A DNA stretch of 64,000 nucleotides from Enoplosus armatus (lineage: Eukaryota; Chordata; Actinopteri; Centrarchiformes; Enoplosidae), in assembly GCF_043641665.1 (NCBI RefSeq), contig NC_092180.1, positions 27,815,391 through 27,879,390 of the forward strand. Reading direction: 5' to 3'. A program made the translations under genes and the position numbers. Positions 1-10,849 of the stretch are shown here, piece by piece (position 1 is the first letter of the stretch; each line of letters starts with the position of its first letter). The notes below the pieces were generated by a model, which saw only the letters and a list, made by a program, of their open reading frames with translations, did no database searches and had not been told where the DNA came from.

Positions 1-775
1 CCCCCTCCACCTGGAAAACCTGCTCATCTGTGAAAATGATTAAACCAGGATAAACCTAGGGTTCGGGAACAAACAGTTAGTCATCCTACGTGCTTCAGGA
101 AGTGCCTTTGTTGCTGCATGAATCTCCAGCAGCTGTTCCTGTTGTTCAGGGGTCGCTTTGGGCACTGCTCAAGAATGCACGAGCCTCCAGAGTATGGCAA
201 TTTGTCATTTTTGGTAACGGTGTCAATTCCTTTTTGATGACAATAAATATGAATTATGAACTATCATCATGATTCATGGTTCCATCCAACTATTTTTATG
301 TGAATTATGAAGTGTCAAATTTAAAAAAAAAAAAAAAACACAAAAAAACAGAACGGGTACTACAAATTGCAAAAGAAGGAACATCACTTTTGTCATTTAA
401 ATCATGTCGAATAAGAAACCAGAGGCAACCGTATTAATAACCAAAGCTTTCACAATCAGATTTGAAGCACATAAGGCACATGAATATTCGTTGTCAGTGT
501 GGTAAATAGCTAAATGATGCTGGTGACAGGTCCTACTGATGGATAGCAAGTGGGAGGCTGCTGGAGTACAGTACAGTATAGCAGCAACGGCAAACACGAC
601 TGTCATCTCCAACTGTATTTCAGTCTTGCCTTCAGCAAACACTTGGCTATTAGCAGGTTGGTTATTTATAGACAACACTTGTACATATAATGTGCAATAC
701 GGCAATGTGTACAGATAAGCATGAGCATAATGTCCGGCCGCTGCGTTGGGTCATCGGTCCACTTGGGTTCATGTT
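1..775. other. Non-coding stretch, no recognised feature
   Basis: The sequence is AT-rich with an A-rich run near 320-350. Open frames on both strands (for example 90-272 and 705-397) have no recognisable domain and no splice context, so I do not call them genes. Nothing else is recognised here. Confidence 0.5.
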
Positions 776-809
776 CCATGAATTGAATTATGTAAAATTC
801 AATTCATGG
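776..809. repeat. Perfect 14-bp inverted repeat
   Basis: The left arm CCATGAATTGAATT (776-789) and the right arm AATTCAATTCATGG (796-809) are exact reverse complements around a 6-base spacer. The arms could form a hairpin or be a dyad-symmetric protein site. No transposon termini or target duplication were recognised around it, so its origin is unknown. Confidence 0.85.
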
Positions 810-1921
810 AGGTATCGCTCAGGTTGAGGCAAATAATTATTAGGCGTGACTAACAAACGCCGTTTTGTCTAACACGAAAGGAATGCGCGCACACTCGCCA
901 AACTTGTCAAATTGCATTGAGTCTTCAGTTTCCTGTCCCCCTAAAAAGCGGCGCGGTTGTGACATTTTGCGAAGTACCTGTGTCTGGTCTACACTTCTCA
1001 CATCACTCCTTCGGCGTAATACACTTCACCGCTGCCCTAATAATATAATAATAAGTATATAAGCTGGTTGTGGAGGAAAAACAAAACAAAACCATGAACT
1101 GCTAACCATGCTGAACGTCTTCAGGTAGCGCGTCTGAATTCATACCGGCTCCAAAGCTTTTTTTTTTTTTTAGCTGACAATGCTTTCTTACCTTCCTGCT
1201 GCAGGGCAAAACAAACAAGCAAGCAAGAACTTAAAACACGAATGTGCATGTTCAATCACAGAGTTTTCAAACTGTGAAGGACTGCAAAGTGACCCAGCAC
1301 TGGCACTGACCTCTTTTGTCTCGACCGGAGTTTCTTGAGGTCACTTGGTCATTCTCCGTGGAATAAGACATTGGCTGGCAGGGTAAACTTTAGATATAGC
1401 TGTCATCTCTCTGCCTCTGCCTCCCATGGTGGTACTGAGGGCATGTGTGTTTGTGCCAGTCTTACAAGGGCAACATCAAGCCACAATGTGAGTGTCAAAG
1501 TGAGAGAAGCGCTGCTCTAATATCAAAAGATATGGAGATCACTGCCAGAAGTGGCAGCACTTGTGTTTCCAGGATGGATGCTGGGTGGTGGATGTCGCGG
1601 AAGTTGACAGCCAGCCGAGTGCCCACCCACAGGGGCTGCTGTTCGTGGGGCACGGCTGCAGCCAGGCGCCAGGGGAGCTCCGGGGAGAGCTTCAGACTTG
1701 GAGGGGTGTGGGGGTGGATGCTGTCATTGCTGGATCAGTGGAAGAGGTGGACGCCGCGGACCCAGGTTCAGTACACAACACTCAGGGGACAATTCAAATG
1801 GAGCACAGAAGCTGGGGCTGCTAACCTCTGCAACACAGCACAGATGCAGTAACTCACTGTCACACAAACATCCGCATACATACTGCCTACACACAAAATA
1901 AATGTATACAATATGAATTTT

Positions 1922-1926
<5 letters not shown>
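810..1926. other. Non-coding stretch with overlapping GC-richer open frames
   Basis: Positions 1445-1901 are open in several overlapping plus-strand frames. The peptides are Gly/Trp/Ser-rich, resemble no known domain, and end close to a GT microsatellite. A poly-T run sits near 1159-1171. I see no splice sites that would build a plausible exon, and treat the open frames as chance. Confidence 0.4.

Positions 1927-1952
<26 letters not shown>
1927..1952. repeat. (GT)n microsatellite
   Basis: Uninterrupted GT dinucleotide tract. The Thr/His-repeat and Val/Cys-repeat peptides predicted across it are artefacts. Confidence 0.95.
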
Positions 1953-2245
1953 TTGTGTAGGAAGGAGCACACCACGGTTTGAAAAAGCAAAAAACAATCC
2001 AATAGTTCATCTTTTTAATGGCTGTATTTCTACTTGTACAATGATGACATAAGATCAAAAATAAAGCACAATTACAAAAAAAGAAAAGAAACAACCTTCC
2101 CACACGGCCACCACATACAGGGGTGGGGTAAATCGGAGCAGGTTGGTTTGATGGAAGTCATTTTCAGGAAAACAGCACAGATGTGTAAAAAAAAACACAT
2201 ATTGTCAATTAGTTCAGGGTTGTTATAGCTGTCATGTACATTTAA

Positions 2246-2745
2246 ATGTTGTATGTTTTTCATTTTCATTATCATGATTTCTGTCATGTTTTATTGTTTC
2301 TAGGTAAGAACAATTACATCGAGCTCGGTATAAACCTCCATAAGTTCTGCCTCCCACCAGCTATAGGAAACCGCTGGAATAAAGAAATAAGAGAGACACT
2401 ATCGGAGATTAAAAGTAGGGGCTTCCACATACTGTCCAGTATCTCACTAAGGTATTTAAAGCGGCTGTTCTCAATATATTCATATTGGCAGAGGGTCAAA
2501 TGACTATGTGTAATGCAGGTGCAGATAACTATTACTGCTACTTGACTTGACATCACCGTTTTCCAGCAGCAGCAAGCCACAAACATGATGCCCAAGACTA
2601 CTACATTGATGTTCAAAATGTATAACAGCGCATTGCTTCCGCTTTTTGCGATTACAGACAGAAGTCTAAGGAAGTGTCTTTTTTCCGACTGCTCTGTTGT
2701 ACCTGTAACCACACCCAACTGTGACGTCCTGCAGTACCCCTGCAC
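2246..2745. other. Unrecognised region open on both strands
   Basis: The minus strand is open from 2745 to 2314 (143 codons) and its peptide has hydrophobic stretches (around residues 40-60 and 65-80) that could be membrane-spanning. The plus strand is open from 2246 to 2503, and within it AG-GTAAG at about 2303 resembles a junction. The region is not low-complexity, unlike most open frames here. I recognise no family and cannot tell whether either strand is coding. It lies beyond the 3' end of the transposase remnant at 3.0-3.9 kb and could be further transposon debris. Confidence 0.2.
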
Positions 2746-3054
2746 ATCACTGCAGCGAGGTGGGAGGTTAAACCACTGGAGGTCAGCAAAGACAAGTTTT
2801 CCAGGGGGTGTTAAATGACTTACTTACTATGACTTGATTTCGCTCACCAGCAAACATTGCTACTGATGGGAACAGTGATGCTGCGCCTTGGACTGAGGAT
2901 TTGCTGTCGCCGCTGCGGTGGAGATGGAGGTGACTGTCAGTCATGCTGGACCTCGGTCTGCGAAAATGTTTGCTCACATATGTATGTAAAAAAACAAAAA
3001 AAAAAAACTAAGCATGGTGCCTCATGTGGGGCTCCATCTGGACTTTCCCCCTTC

Positions 3055-3724
3055 TTAACAGAAATGTTGACTCTGTGGAGACCCGTGTGCATACATATGT
3101 GACACCAGCCCACCTTCTCCTTGCAAGCTTTGGTTCGACGTAGTCAGATGGCCATGGAGATCAGCTAAAAGAGCGACGTCTGCCAACCACGCAGGGTTGC
3201 GCAGCTCAACGAGGCTGTGTCCTTTTTCTTTCAAATAACGGCCTATTTTAGATCTCAGCAATTAGAGCCGCTCCAGAACTGTCCCACAACACACATCTGA
3301 GGGGTAGGATGCGTCCACGGATTGCACATCAATTCCTGACAAGTAAGCCCGGAACTACCGGGCGATTAAGTACTCTTGATAGGATGAGATTAATAGTTTT
3401 CACCAAGGTACTCATCACCTCACCCACCTGTGCGGCTCTAGCGCAGGGTGCTTCCTGATGTATAATACAATGCAATTTCACGGTCCCTCCTCTGGGCCCC
3501 CTAACTTTACTACACACCAGGGATGCCACTCCATTCCGCTCACCTGTCATGGCCGGAGTGCCATCAGTTGTAACTCCACACTCTGTAGAAGTAGAAGTAG
3601 TCATTTTCTCACCGTGTCTTGAATCTCCCGCATCTGCTGTCCACTTTCTGTGACTGGCCTCTTTGGCATAGGAAGAGTGTGCAAGCAAGCTACACATATA
3701 GTGATAGTGGCACCTAGCATTCAC
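3055..3724 (-). pseudogene. Decayed hAT-superfamily transposase (ZBED5/GTF2IRD2/SCAND3-like group)
   Basis: Two minus-strand segments read as consecutive parts of an hAT transposase. The first (3724-3329) contains VTTDGTPAMTGERNGVASL and then LHCIIHQEAPCAR and MSTLVKTINLILSR, the order seen in the catalytic region of this group. The frame continues to VLERL and is broken by an in-frame TAA immediately before LLRSKIGRYLKEKG (3261 onward). The family usually continues there without a stop. The next segment (LRNPAWLADVALLADLHGHLTTSNQ) matches the downstream helical region. In an active element the product would bind the transposon ends and excise and reinsert the element. The stop, the absence of an N-terminal zinc finger and the loss of similarity below about 3055 show this copy is dead. 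Family assignment is from remembered motifs. Confidence 0.8.
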
Positions 3725-3809
3725 AGCAGGAACTGCATTTTATTAATATAGTCAGTGGGTCAAATGTGCAACAACATTTTTATAATAATTCACAGGCCAC
3801 ATACATCAA

Positions 3810-3856
3810 GATGTTGGGCCGCACATGGCCTGCGGGCCGTAGTTTGGACACCCCTA
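3810..3856 (-). mobile_element. Probable hAT terminal end upstream of the transposase remnant
   Basis: Read on the minus strand, the terminus starts AGGGGTGTCCAAACTACGG and continues into GGCCCGCAGGCC, the style of end found on Charlie/hAT elements. It lies about 90 bp upstream of the transposase remnant and in the right orientation to be the 5' terminus. I could not identify a convincing matching terminus at the other side; a loose candidate (CAGGGGGTGTTAAA) lies near 2801. No 8-bp target duplication was found. Confidence 0.6.
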
Positions 3857-4060
3857 ATCTTCAGCCTTGAAGGTATTAAGTACATCGAGTGGACATGAAC
3901 AGATCTACAGTGGATTCCTGAGTCCCTGTTCACATCCCAGAATTGTTGAGACATGAATTTCAGATGTTGTCAACAGTTCGTGCATGGCCCATTTCCTCAA
4001 AGGTGAAAACAGCTGTTCTGTTCAATAGCACTGTAACTCGCTGTCAAAGCTGAGGTTTGT

Positions 4061-4061
<1 letters not shown>

Positions 4062-4113
<52 letters not shown>
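4062..4113. repeat. (AC)26 microsatellite
   Basis: A perfect 52-base CA/AC tract, one of the longest in the window. Confidence 0.97.
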
Positions 4114-4115
<2 letters not shown>

Positions 4116-4318
4116 GTGGGAATGGACAGATCCAACTTAACAGCTAGCCTCACATGCCGTAAACAGTTGTGTGGATGCGGTGTGTCTGTGCACAAGTGGT
4201 CGGACGTGTGCGTGCGTGTGCATGTGGTGTGGGTCCACGTCCAATTCGCATTGGCAGTGTACTTACAGGATGTTGATCATCCAGGCTGAGACCTGTCTGG
4301 ACGTCAGGTGGGGAGTCG

Positions 4319-4320
<2 letters not shown>

Positions 4321-4347
<27 letters not shown>
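4321..4347. repeat. (GA)n microsatellite
   Basis: Pure purine GA tract. The Arg/Glu and Leu/Ser repeat peptides predicted across it are artefacts. Confidence 0.95.
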
Positions 4348-4350
<3 letters not shown>

Positions 4351-4399
4351 GGCATGTGTCAGGGGCAGAAGACGGCGACAATAAGCTGTCTGAGCTGAC

Positions 4400-5390
4400 A
4401 CGAACACATCCCACTATCGGGATCAGATTATCTGCAGCACTGCTCCAAAATGTGACACACAAACAAACACACATGCACAGGACATACAGTACATGTGCTT
4501 CGTCTCTCCCTCACCCCTGGTGTCTCTTGCAATAATTTTTTACGCATATACTCCATCATAGACACAACACTAAAAAGAGTAAATACTAGGGCGACCATGT
4601 TTTTAAATCTGAAATGTACCGCATGTTCTTGCACGAGCGCATGCATGCGCTTGTGCACGCACCACACGCGCTTTCATCAGGATCAGGGACAAGTATTTCA
4701 ACACTTGCACGCCTACCCGAGCGCACCTGTCAACACCGTGGACGCCGTGCACGCGGCGGCCTTGACAACGACGCGATTGATTGGCACAAACACAGCGTAG
4801 GTCAGTGTGTACGTTATACACACTGATTGACAGTTGGTGGTGATAATGCCTGGGGGAGAAAAGAAATGCATTTTTGGCAATAAACACTAAATGTAAACAG
4901 AACTTTTTTCTTGTTTACACTAGGCACAATTAATTACCGGGGGTAAGTCGACATAGCTCGCTACAACATTGCACTGAAAGCCTCAGTGGTTTACGCCTCA
5001 GCATTTGTGTACTTTGTGCTTGGTTTTCAGGCCTGTGCAGTATGGAGGCAAATTCTCCTGAGAAGAGAAGGGGGGCGGGGGGGGGGCATCATTTGCTTCG
5101 AGCTTTACACACAGGTCCACAGTAAACAGACAGTCATGGCGTCCCGATAAAAACACATTACATATTATTCTAAGTAGTTATAAAACTCATGCACCTAGGC
5201 CATGCCTACTGTCCGGCGAGTGTGAAGGTAGAAAGACATCGTTGGTGATTCTCAGTTGCAGTTTACACGGCAGCTTTGCATTTTGACCTTAAGGAGATTT
5301 CTTGCAGGTGATTACACCTGACACAAGAATTTTTCGACCCCATATGTTATGTAATGTATGTAATATATGCCGTGACAAGACCTTAAGCAC
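4400..5390. other. Non-coding stretch, little recognised
   Basis: Contains scattered purine/pyrimidine alternation (GCATGCATGCGC near 4639-4650) and a short G run near 5071-5088. None of the overlapping open frames at 4428-4887 has a recognisable domain. Nothing further is supported. Confidence 0.4.
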
Positions 5391-5394
5391 GTTC

Positions 5395-5605
5395 TATATA
5401 TCCAGTCTTCTGTTTTATCGGCTTAATCTCAATCTTAATTTTCCCCTGCTGGTTTAAAATCCACCGAAATAAACATGTTCCATTATTTGTGCGATCTTTA
5501 ATTATGCATTAGGCTGTGGTGCGCACATTAAAAAAGATGCAACTAAAATGCTCATTAAATTTGCATAAGCGACAACATTTAAAGTGAGTACAAATACATA
5601 GTCAG
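5395..5605. promoter_or_regulatory. Candidate conserved non-coding element (AT-rich)
   Basis: An AT-rich, non-repetitive block with TAAT cores, TTAATTATGCATTAGG and TTTGCATA (octamer-like). This composition is typical of vertebrate developmental enhancers near regulator genes. I infer conservation from texture only. No alignment was possible, so the function is a hypothesis. Confidence 0.35.
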
Positions 5606-6154
5606 AGGTCCATTTACCACCCTACAGATGAAAGGGCATGGGATATTAAGAGGTGGGGCTGTGTCGGAATTCACAGACAAAAACCCCTGGTCTTGCTAAA
5701 TTGTCTTTCGCCAGCTAATTGACTTTTAATTAATCCCCCTGATATTTGGACAAGCACAGACCTTTGCAATAGGTGGTCTGCTTTGGAGACCTGCGTTGTG
5801 GAGGGAAGTGATCTTTGTGCGTGGGTGGGCAAAACTGTTTCACTGCCCTAGGAATATTGCGCTGTAAACAAACGTGAAAACGGTGCTTTCCAAGGACCAC
5901 CAGCCTCTTCCGAATCACAACCGCTCATCTAAAAATGAAAGCAAATAGACGCATATTACATTGCAGTGGAGTTATGTCTTTAAGTCTCTTTTACTTTACA
6001 GTACATTTGCCAGCACTCGTTCTTTAACTGAAGCTATTCGCAACGTATGTTTGCAAGATGTTAGGAGAGGTGGTAAACATCAGATTTCTCAGGCTGCTTC
6101 TCCGGAGTGAAAGCTTCTTCTTGCACTAACCCAAATTAGAAAATAATACAAAGA

Positions 6155-6480
6155 ACCAAATGAGCCGTTCATGAGTCGGTTCACTGGTGCCAGGTGGGTG
6201 ACAAGAACCGGGTTACTTCAAAGAACCAGTCTTCCCATCCACTGCTTCTTCACCAAATAAATGTTTTTTATACTGTATCGAACGAAGCAGGAGTATCTGG
6301 TTTGTCCTTTAACAAGCTGTTATTCTGACAAACAACTCTGAAACGACTCTGTGTCCCTACAGAGACGGACCTTTTTGTTAAGGAGCGAGATCCCTTTTTG
6401 TTTAACCAGAACCAGAAGCGAGAGGCTCCAAACGCGTAGGATTTTAAGGGCATTGTGAACTCCAGAACCTGCAGGATGCA
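6155..6480. repeat. hAT-like non-autonomous repeat remnant
   Basis: The block containing GAGCCGTTCATGAGTCGG and GAACCGGGTTAC, and later AAACGACTCTGTG and AGCGAGAGGCTCC, resembles fish non-autonomous elements built from GAGTCGTTC/GAACCGACTC motifs. Ends and target duplications are not resolved. Confidence 0.4.
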
Positions 6481-6574
6481 CCTCAAACTACATGTTTTGT
6501 TTTGTTTTTAAGTCTACATTAAAACGCTGATGTAAATTAATTATTTAAATTTGAAAATAAGAAAATAAAACCAA

Positions 6575-6692
6575 CCGTGAACACCACTGATTGGCACAAT
6601 TACATCAAAATATCTTTGGAAGAATGGTATTGTATGTTAAGGCGCACTGAGGCTGTTTTGGAGTCTCCTGATGGAACAACACCTTACTAGGA
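6575..6692 (+). repeat. Fish interspersed repeat tail
   Basis: GAGGCTGTTTTGGAGTCTCC followed by GGAACAACACCTTACTAGGA resembles the 3' part of a common fish interspersed repeat. Only the tail is recognised. It abuts the LINE-like tail at 6693, suggesting nested or adjacent insertions. Confidence 0.4.
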
Positions 6693-6860
6693 CACAGAAT
6701 CAGAATCAGAAATACTTTATTGATCCCCGGGGGGAAATTGTACAGTACCGGTGCTCCCATTCAAGAGTAGAAATGTAGCATAATTTAGAACTAAAAGTAT
6801 GTACAAAATATAAAAATAAGAAATAGAAAATAAAAAATATACACATTTACAGTATTTAAG
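6693..6860 (-). mobile_element. LINE-like 3' tail, minus orientation
   Basis: CAGAATCAGAAATACTTTAT and TGATCCCCGGGGGGAAATTG is the reverse complement of a very common fish retrotransposon 3' end (CAATTTCCCC...GGGATCAATAAAGT). It is followed by an A/T-rich stretch with many ATAAAAAT motifs. No reverse-transcriptase frame is present, so this is a 5'-truncated copy. Confidence 0.65.
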
Positions 6861-7284
6861 TGAACACTCTCTGCTGTTTCGTCCCAGTTGTATATAATCC
6901 CCTCTATATGTCAAAAGTTGTCCAACGTTCAGATCACTGCACCTATTCTGCTTTAAACTGACGTAGCTCCACGTTCCAACTCCAGCTTTAGTCAGGCCTA
7001 CACTGTAATATTTGTTCTCGAATCCGATTCAGGATTCCGGTACTCGCCTTTTGTGCTGCGAGTGGCTCAGGCCCATCCTACATCCGGGGACATGGTCAAA
7101 ACCACACACCCCAACCCCTGTCCACTACACTCTGCTACTGTCACTTTAGTGCAGCCAATACAAAAGTCCCGTGGTACATAACTCGAGACAGTGGGTGGTG
7201 ATGGTGTGTAGGGAGATTATTGTGTGTGGGAGGTGTAATGAAGGATGAATAGGGAAAGCTGAACACACAGTGATCCAGGGCACA

Positions 7285-7288
<4 letters not shown>

Positions 7289-7329
<41 letters not shown>
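7289..7329. repeat. (GA)n microsatellite
   Basis: A 41-base GA tract. The Leu/Ser-repeat frames on the minus strand here are artefacts. Confidence 0.95.
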
Positions 7330-7332
<3 letters not shown>

Positions 7333-7422
7333 ATAAGAGCCCAACAGACAGAAAGAGAGATAAAGAGGGGTGATGGACATGTCTCGTCCTCTCTCTGACA
7401 GTTTCATCAATAGCCTCAGGAA

Positions 7423-7454
<32 letters not shown>

Positions 7455-7457
7455 ACA
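7423..7457. repeat. (AC)n microsatellite with one interruption
   Basis: AC tract with a single AAAC interruption near 7447-7450. Confidence 0.95.
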
Positions 7458-7622
7458 TGCGCGTACCTCCCTCCCCTATGTGTGATTGACAGCTAGCAGG
7501 TGCTGGGTGAATGAAGTTGTCAGGCTGGCTGCTGATCAGCTGTGCGTCGCCGTAACAACAGCTGAAGGCTCAGCTTGACGCGTCGCTGCACTTGAAGGTG
7601 ATCTCTTGTTTTGCCATAGAGC

Positions 7623-7623
<1 letters not shown>

Positions 7624-7672
<49 letters not shown>
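7624..7672. repeat. Compound (GT)n(GA)n microsatellite
   Basis: A GT tract (7624-7653) passes directly into a GA tract (7652-7672). Confidence 0.95.
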
Positions 7673-7673
<1 letters not shown>

Positions 7674-7679
7674 TGCGAG

Positions 7680-9200
7680 ACATCTAGATTAAATAACAGA
7701 CGATATTACTTTGTGTAATTGTATTTTCTGGTCTCTTCTCTTATGAATGTCAAAGTGGTGCTAAGCCAGATTTCAATGTAAAAACAGAGTTATGTTTCCA
7801 ACTTAAATCACAAAGGTCAGCAGCAACAAGGAGGACGAGGGTGGGGTCCATACCCTGAAGGAGGAATACCTACTGTAAATTCTCACACTTAGTGGCCTTT
7901 ATTTACCACAGTGGCGCAGAGAAGGCCTTTATTTGGGACAGGCTTATATTAGAGACATGCCTTCATTTCGAATTTCCTGTTACCCAGTTACCCTGTTCCC
8001 TTGATAAATTCAGTATAATGTCCATTTTCACAGCACTAATTCCATCGGTACCTCAAGAGTCAGGCATCCTGCTTTGCAATGTTAAGCTACCATGAATGAA
8101 AACTGACACTTGTTCGCCCATGTTCGTCTTGAAGACTTTACCTTTTACAGGATGTACATGCTTGTGCAGGCCACGGTAAAAGCAAAATGCAAACTCGTAC
8201 GAATGCTTTGTCAAGAGAATTTTTGTTCTGACCATTATCCAGGGGCTTTCAGATTGAATGCGAAGCCTCGGTGCTCGACTATTGGTCCGGTTTGATTTTG
8301 TTTGCCCCAAACAGCCAATGAACTGACTGTAAAGACATCAGCTGTAGCTTGCTTTCAACCTCCTGCACACACACACACACACACACACAGTCTGTGTCGC
8401 TGCAAAACATGGCCTCAAACTGAGAACCTGACCTGCATGCTGCACATTTGGGATGAGGGTGCCTCCGTTTGTCCCTGTTTGTGAGTGTGGTATGCTTCCC
8501 TGGCCTGCGGGGGCAAGGCGGAGGATGTCGGCAATTCAGCATCTTAAGGATAAAAAGAAACCAGAGTTAAAGTTTAACCAAGTAGGCAGGACGAGAAAAG
8601 GGAAAAGGGGGAGACGAAAGAGACAAAAGAGAGAAAAAGAGAGGAGACGATGTCCAATCTGCCACACTAAAAGACTTGCTGCTGACAGCAGGGTGTGCCT
8701 GTGTGTGCTGTGAAACTGTGGGAAATTTCAAAAGCGAGCGCTTAAATTTTTTTCTCCAGTTCCTCTCCTTCATGCTCTTCCCTCTGCATGCTCGTGAAAC
8801 ACAGAAATCGTAATTTCGAGCAATAACCACACATTTTTTTCCACGTCTGAACACACCTGCACAGGTTTTTCCTCCCTCCTCCCCCTTCCATATTCGCGCG
8901 TGCAGTATGAAGCGTCTCAGATCGGCCCGGGTCGGTGCACTTAAGTGGCAGCGTGGCACGTGACTGTGATTATTAAAGATCAGTTGTAAAACAGTTGTCT
9001 CCCTGACATTTAGGTGCCGCCGGCTGCATGCCGACATGCAAATTGGCTAAGGGTAGCTCCGACTTATTTGTTACAGGCTTCTTCCCTCAGAGTTCCACTT
9101 GCTTGATGGTGGACTAAAATTAGAAAATTAGTATCGTAGCATCTGATCCACCACGGCTGACCTTCACATAATCCGCCCACTGCCACGCGTCGTGTAAAGT
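7680..9200. other. Non-coding stretch with a (AC)12 tract
   Basis: Holds an AC tract at 8366-8389 and a purine-rich stretch at 8590-8650. The minus-strand open frame 9037-8567 (156 codons) is basic and partly low-complexity, has no domain I know, and overlaps the purine-rich stretch, so I do not call it a gene. Confidence 0.4.
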
Positions 9201-9224
9201 GGTTATTGAGATGGAGCCCGCTTT

Positions 9225-9720
9225 GTCTTTGATTGTTCCTCCTTTTCCTCTTTTTCCTCATGTCTTCACCCTCTTTGTGCTTCCTTTTTGCTCTGTCTTC
9301 CTCCCTGCCACCCTCCCCCCTCTCTCTCTTTATTCAGGTTTTCACACCCTGTTTTATTGCAGTCCTTCTCACTCATTTACGCTCCTTTACCTTTTCCTCC
9401 ATTCCCTCCTTCTCCTTCAGTTGATCACTCCCCTAATTTCATTGTCTCATCTAATTCTCTTCGGTCTTACCTCCTTCCGTCTTTCTTTGTCTGTCTTTGT
9501 TTTCTCCAGCCCTTTGACTCCCCACTTGCTTTTTTGTTGCTCCTGTTTGTATCATCCTTCTTCCAAATCACCCACTTTTATTCTCCTTCTTATACCAAAC
9601 CAGCTCCTTCCCCCTCGGTCTCTTTCCACTGCCTTTGCCCTCTACTTCTTCCCTGTATCCCTTCCTCTCTCTCTCCTGTCCTTCCTCCCACACCTCTCAG
9701 ACTCCCCACCCCGTACCTCT
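9225..9720. repeat. Long polypyrimidine (CT-rich) tract
   Basis: About 500 bp in which the plus strand is overwhelmingly C/T, imperfect rather than a clean microsatellite. The long plus-strand open frames (to 180 codons, Phe/Leu/Ser/Pro-rich) arise because stop codons need purines. Such tracts can form triplex DNA. I see no coding signature. Confidence 0.75.
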
Positions 9721-9936
9721 AAGTGGGCTTTGGAGAGTTAACGCTTTGAGATGCGATACCCCGCTCCGTGTCGCCTCCAGATATCTATTAAAAGGGCACA
9801 GCTCTCTATCACAGCCTAGACACCAGATGTTGCTTGCATCTCCACTCATTGCAGATGTAATGGGCCTGAATGCTGCCGTTTGCGACTTCACTGGCATCCA
9901 TCCTGTGCAGCACCAGAGGAAAACAAGTGAGAGACA

Positions 9937-9937
9937 T

Positions 9938-9970
<33 letters not shown>

Positions 9971-9979
9971 GAGAGAGAA
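9937..9979. repeat. (GA)n microsatellite
   Basis: GA tract with one GC interruption near 9957-9960. Confidence 0.95.
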
Positions 9980-10169
9980 GAGATGTGTAATTATCCTCCA
10001 TTACCACCAACTCCTTTATTTCCCCCAGCAGCAGAGGGAAAATCTCGTGTAGAAATGACAGCTATCAAAGTAAAGATGGGCGTTCTGTTTCGGAGACTGA
10101 GTGAATATTCGCTGGAGTGTCACTGTTTGCCCGTGTGAGTGTTTGTGTATTCTGGGATGTTGGCGTGCA

Positions 10170-10203
10170 TGTGTGTGTGCGTGTGTGTGTGTGTGTGTGT
10201 GTG
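10170..10203. repeat. (GT)n microsatellite
   Basis: GT tract with one GC interruption. Confidence 0.95.
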
Positions 10204-10714
10204 GGCGTGCATTCATGCAGGCGTTTATTTTAGGCGTTGGTGAGAGCTTATGACGGCAAACATTGATATTAAAACTGTTAGATTGAAACTGGAAAGAAAG
10301 AAAAAAAATGCGTGAAATGTATCTCGCGCTCGTGCTTGCGGTCGTGTGCTGTCATCAAGTTTCAGCGCCAGACTTGTGTTTCGACTTCCCGTTCCCCGGC
10401 AGCAAGAGGAGCCCTACTTTATCCCCACGGTAACTGTGCATCACCTATCCATAACTGTTTGTTCATCATGAGACACAAAAAAAAAAGCACCAAACATCAC
10501 AATGTCACTGATTCCTGACCACTGAACTACACTGGAGAACTGCAAACCCTGCTACTTACACAGGCGCACGTAATAATTGCTGCACTATAGTCTTACTTTT
10601 CATCTCTTACCACATTTAAGGTTCCTTGTGGGGTTTTAGACCTCTAGTAATGCAATGGGGCGGTTTTTCTCTGAGTGGGCCCCTGTTTTTGTTTATTTCA
10701 CGCGCACAATATAC

Positions 10715-10845
10715 AATCCTACCAATGGTGTCACGCTATTCCACCGATCTCCAGGTGGCAGTGACACGCCAAGACACGCTTCAGTGTGCCAGCAGAGGCG
10801 GAGAAGAAGACGACGTCAGGCCATGTGACACTGGATGAAAACAAT
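10715..10845. repeat. Possible fish interspersed repeat fragment
   Basis: CCGATCTCCAGGTGGCAGTG followed by GCCAGCAGAGGCGGAGAAGA resembles a dispersed fish repeat of the pattern ACAGGTGGCGGTAACACG...CAGAAGAAGAAG. Similarity is from memory and modest. Confidence 0.3.
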
Positions 10846-10849
10846 GCCG

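Noticed and set aside
2799..2815. Second terminus of the hAT element (CAGGGGGTGTTAAA)
   Set aside because: Only a loose match to the 3856 terminus, with no shared 8-bp target duplication, so I did not extend the element to this point.
8567..9037. 156-codon minus-strand open frame
   Set aside because: Basic, partly low-complexity peptide over a purine-rich stretch, with no recognisable domain, splice context or promoter.
9199..9741. 180-codon plus-strand open frame, the longest in the window
   Set aside because: It lies entirely in a polypyrimidine tract where stop codons are compositionally suppressed. The peptide is Ser/Leu/Pro/Phe-rich with no domain.
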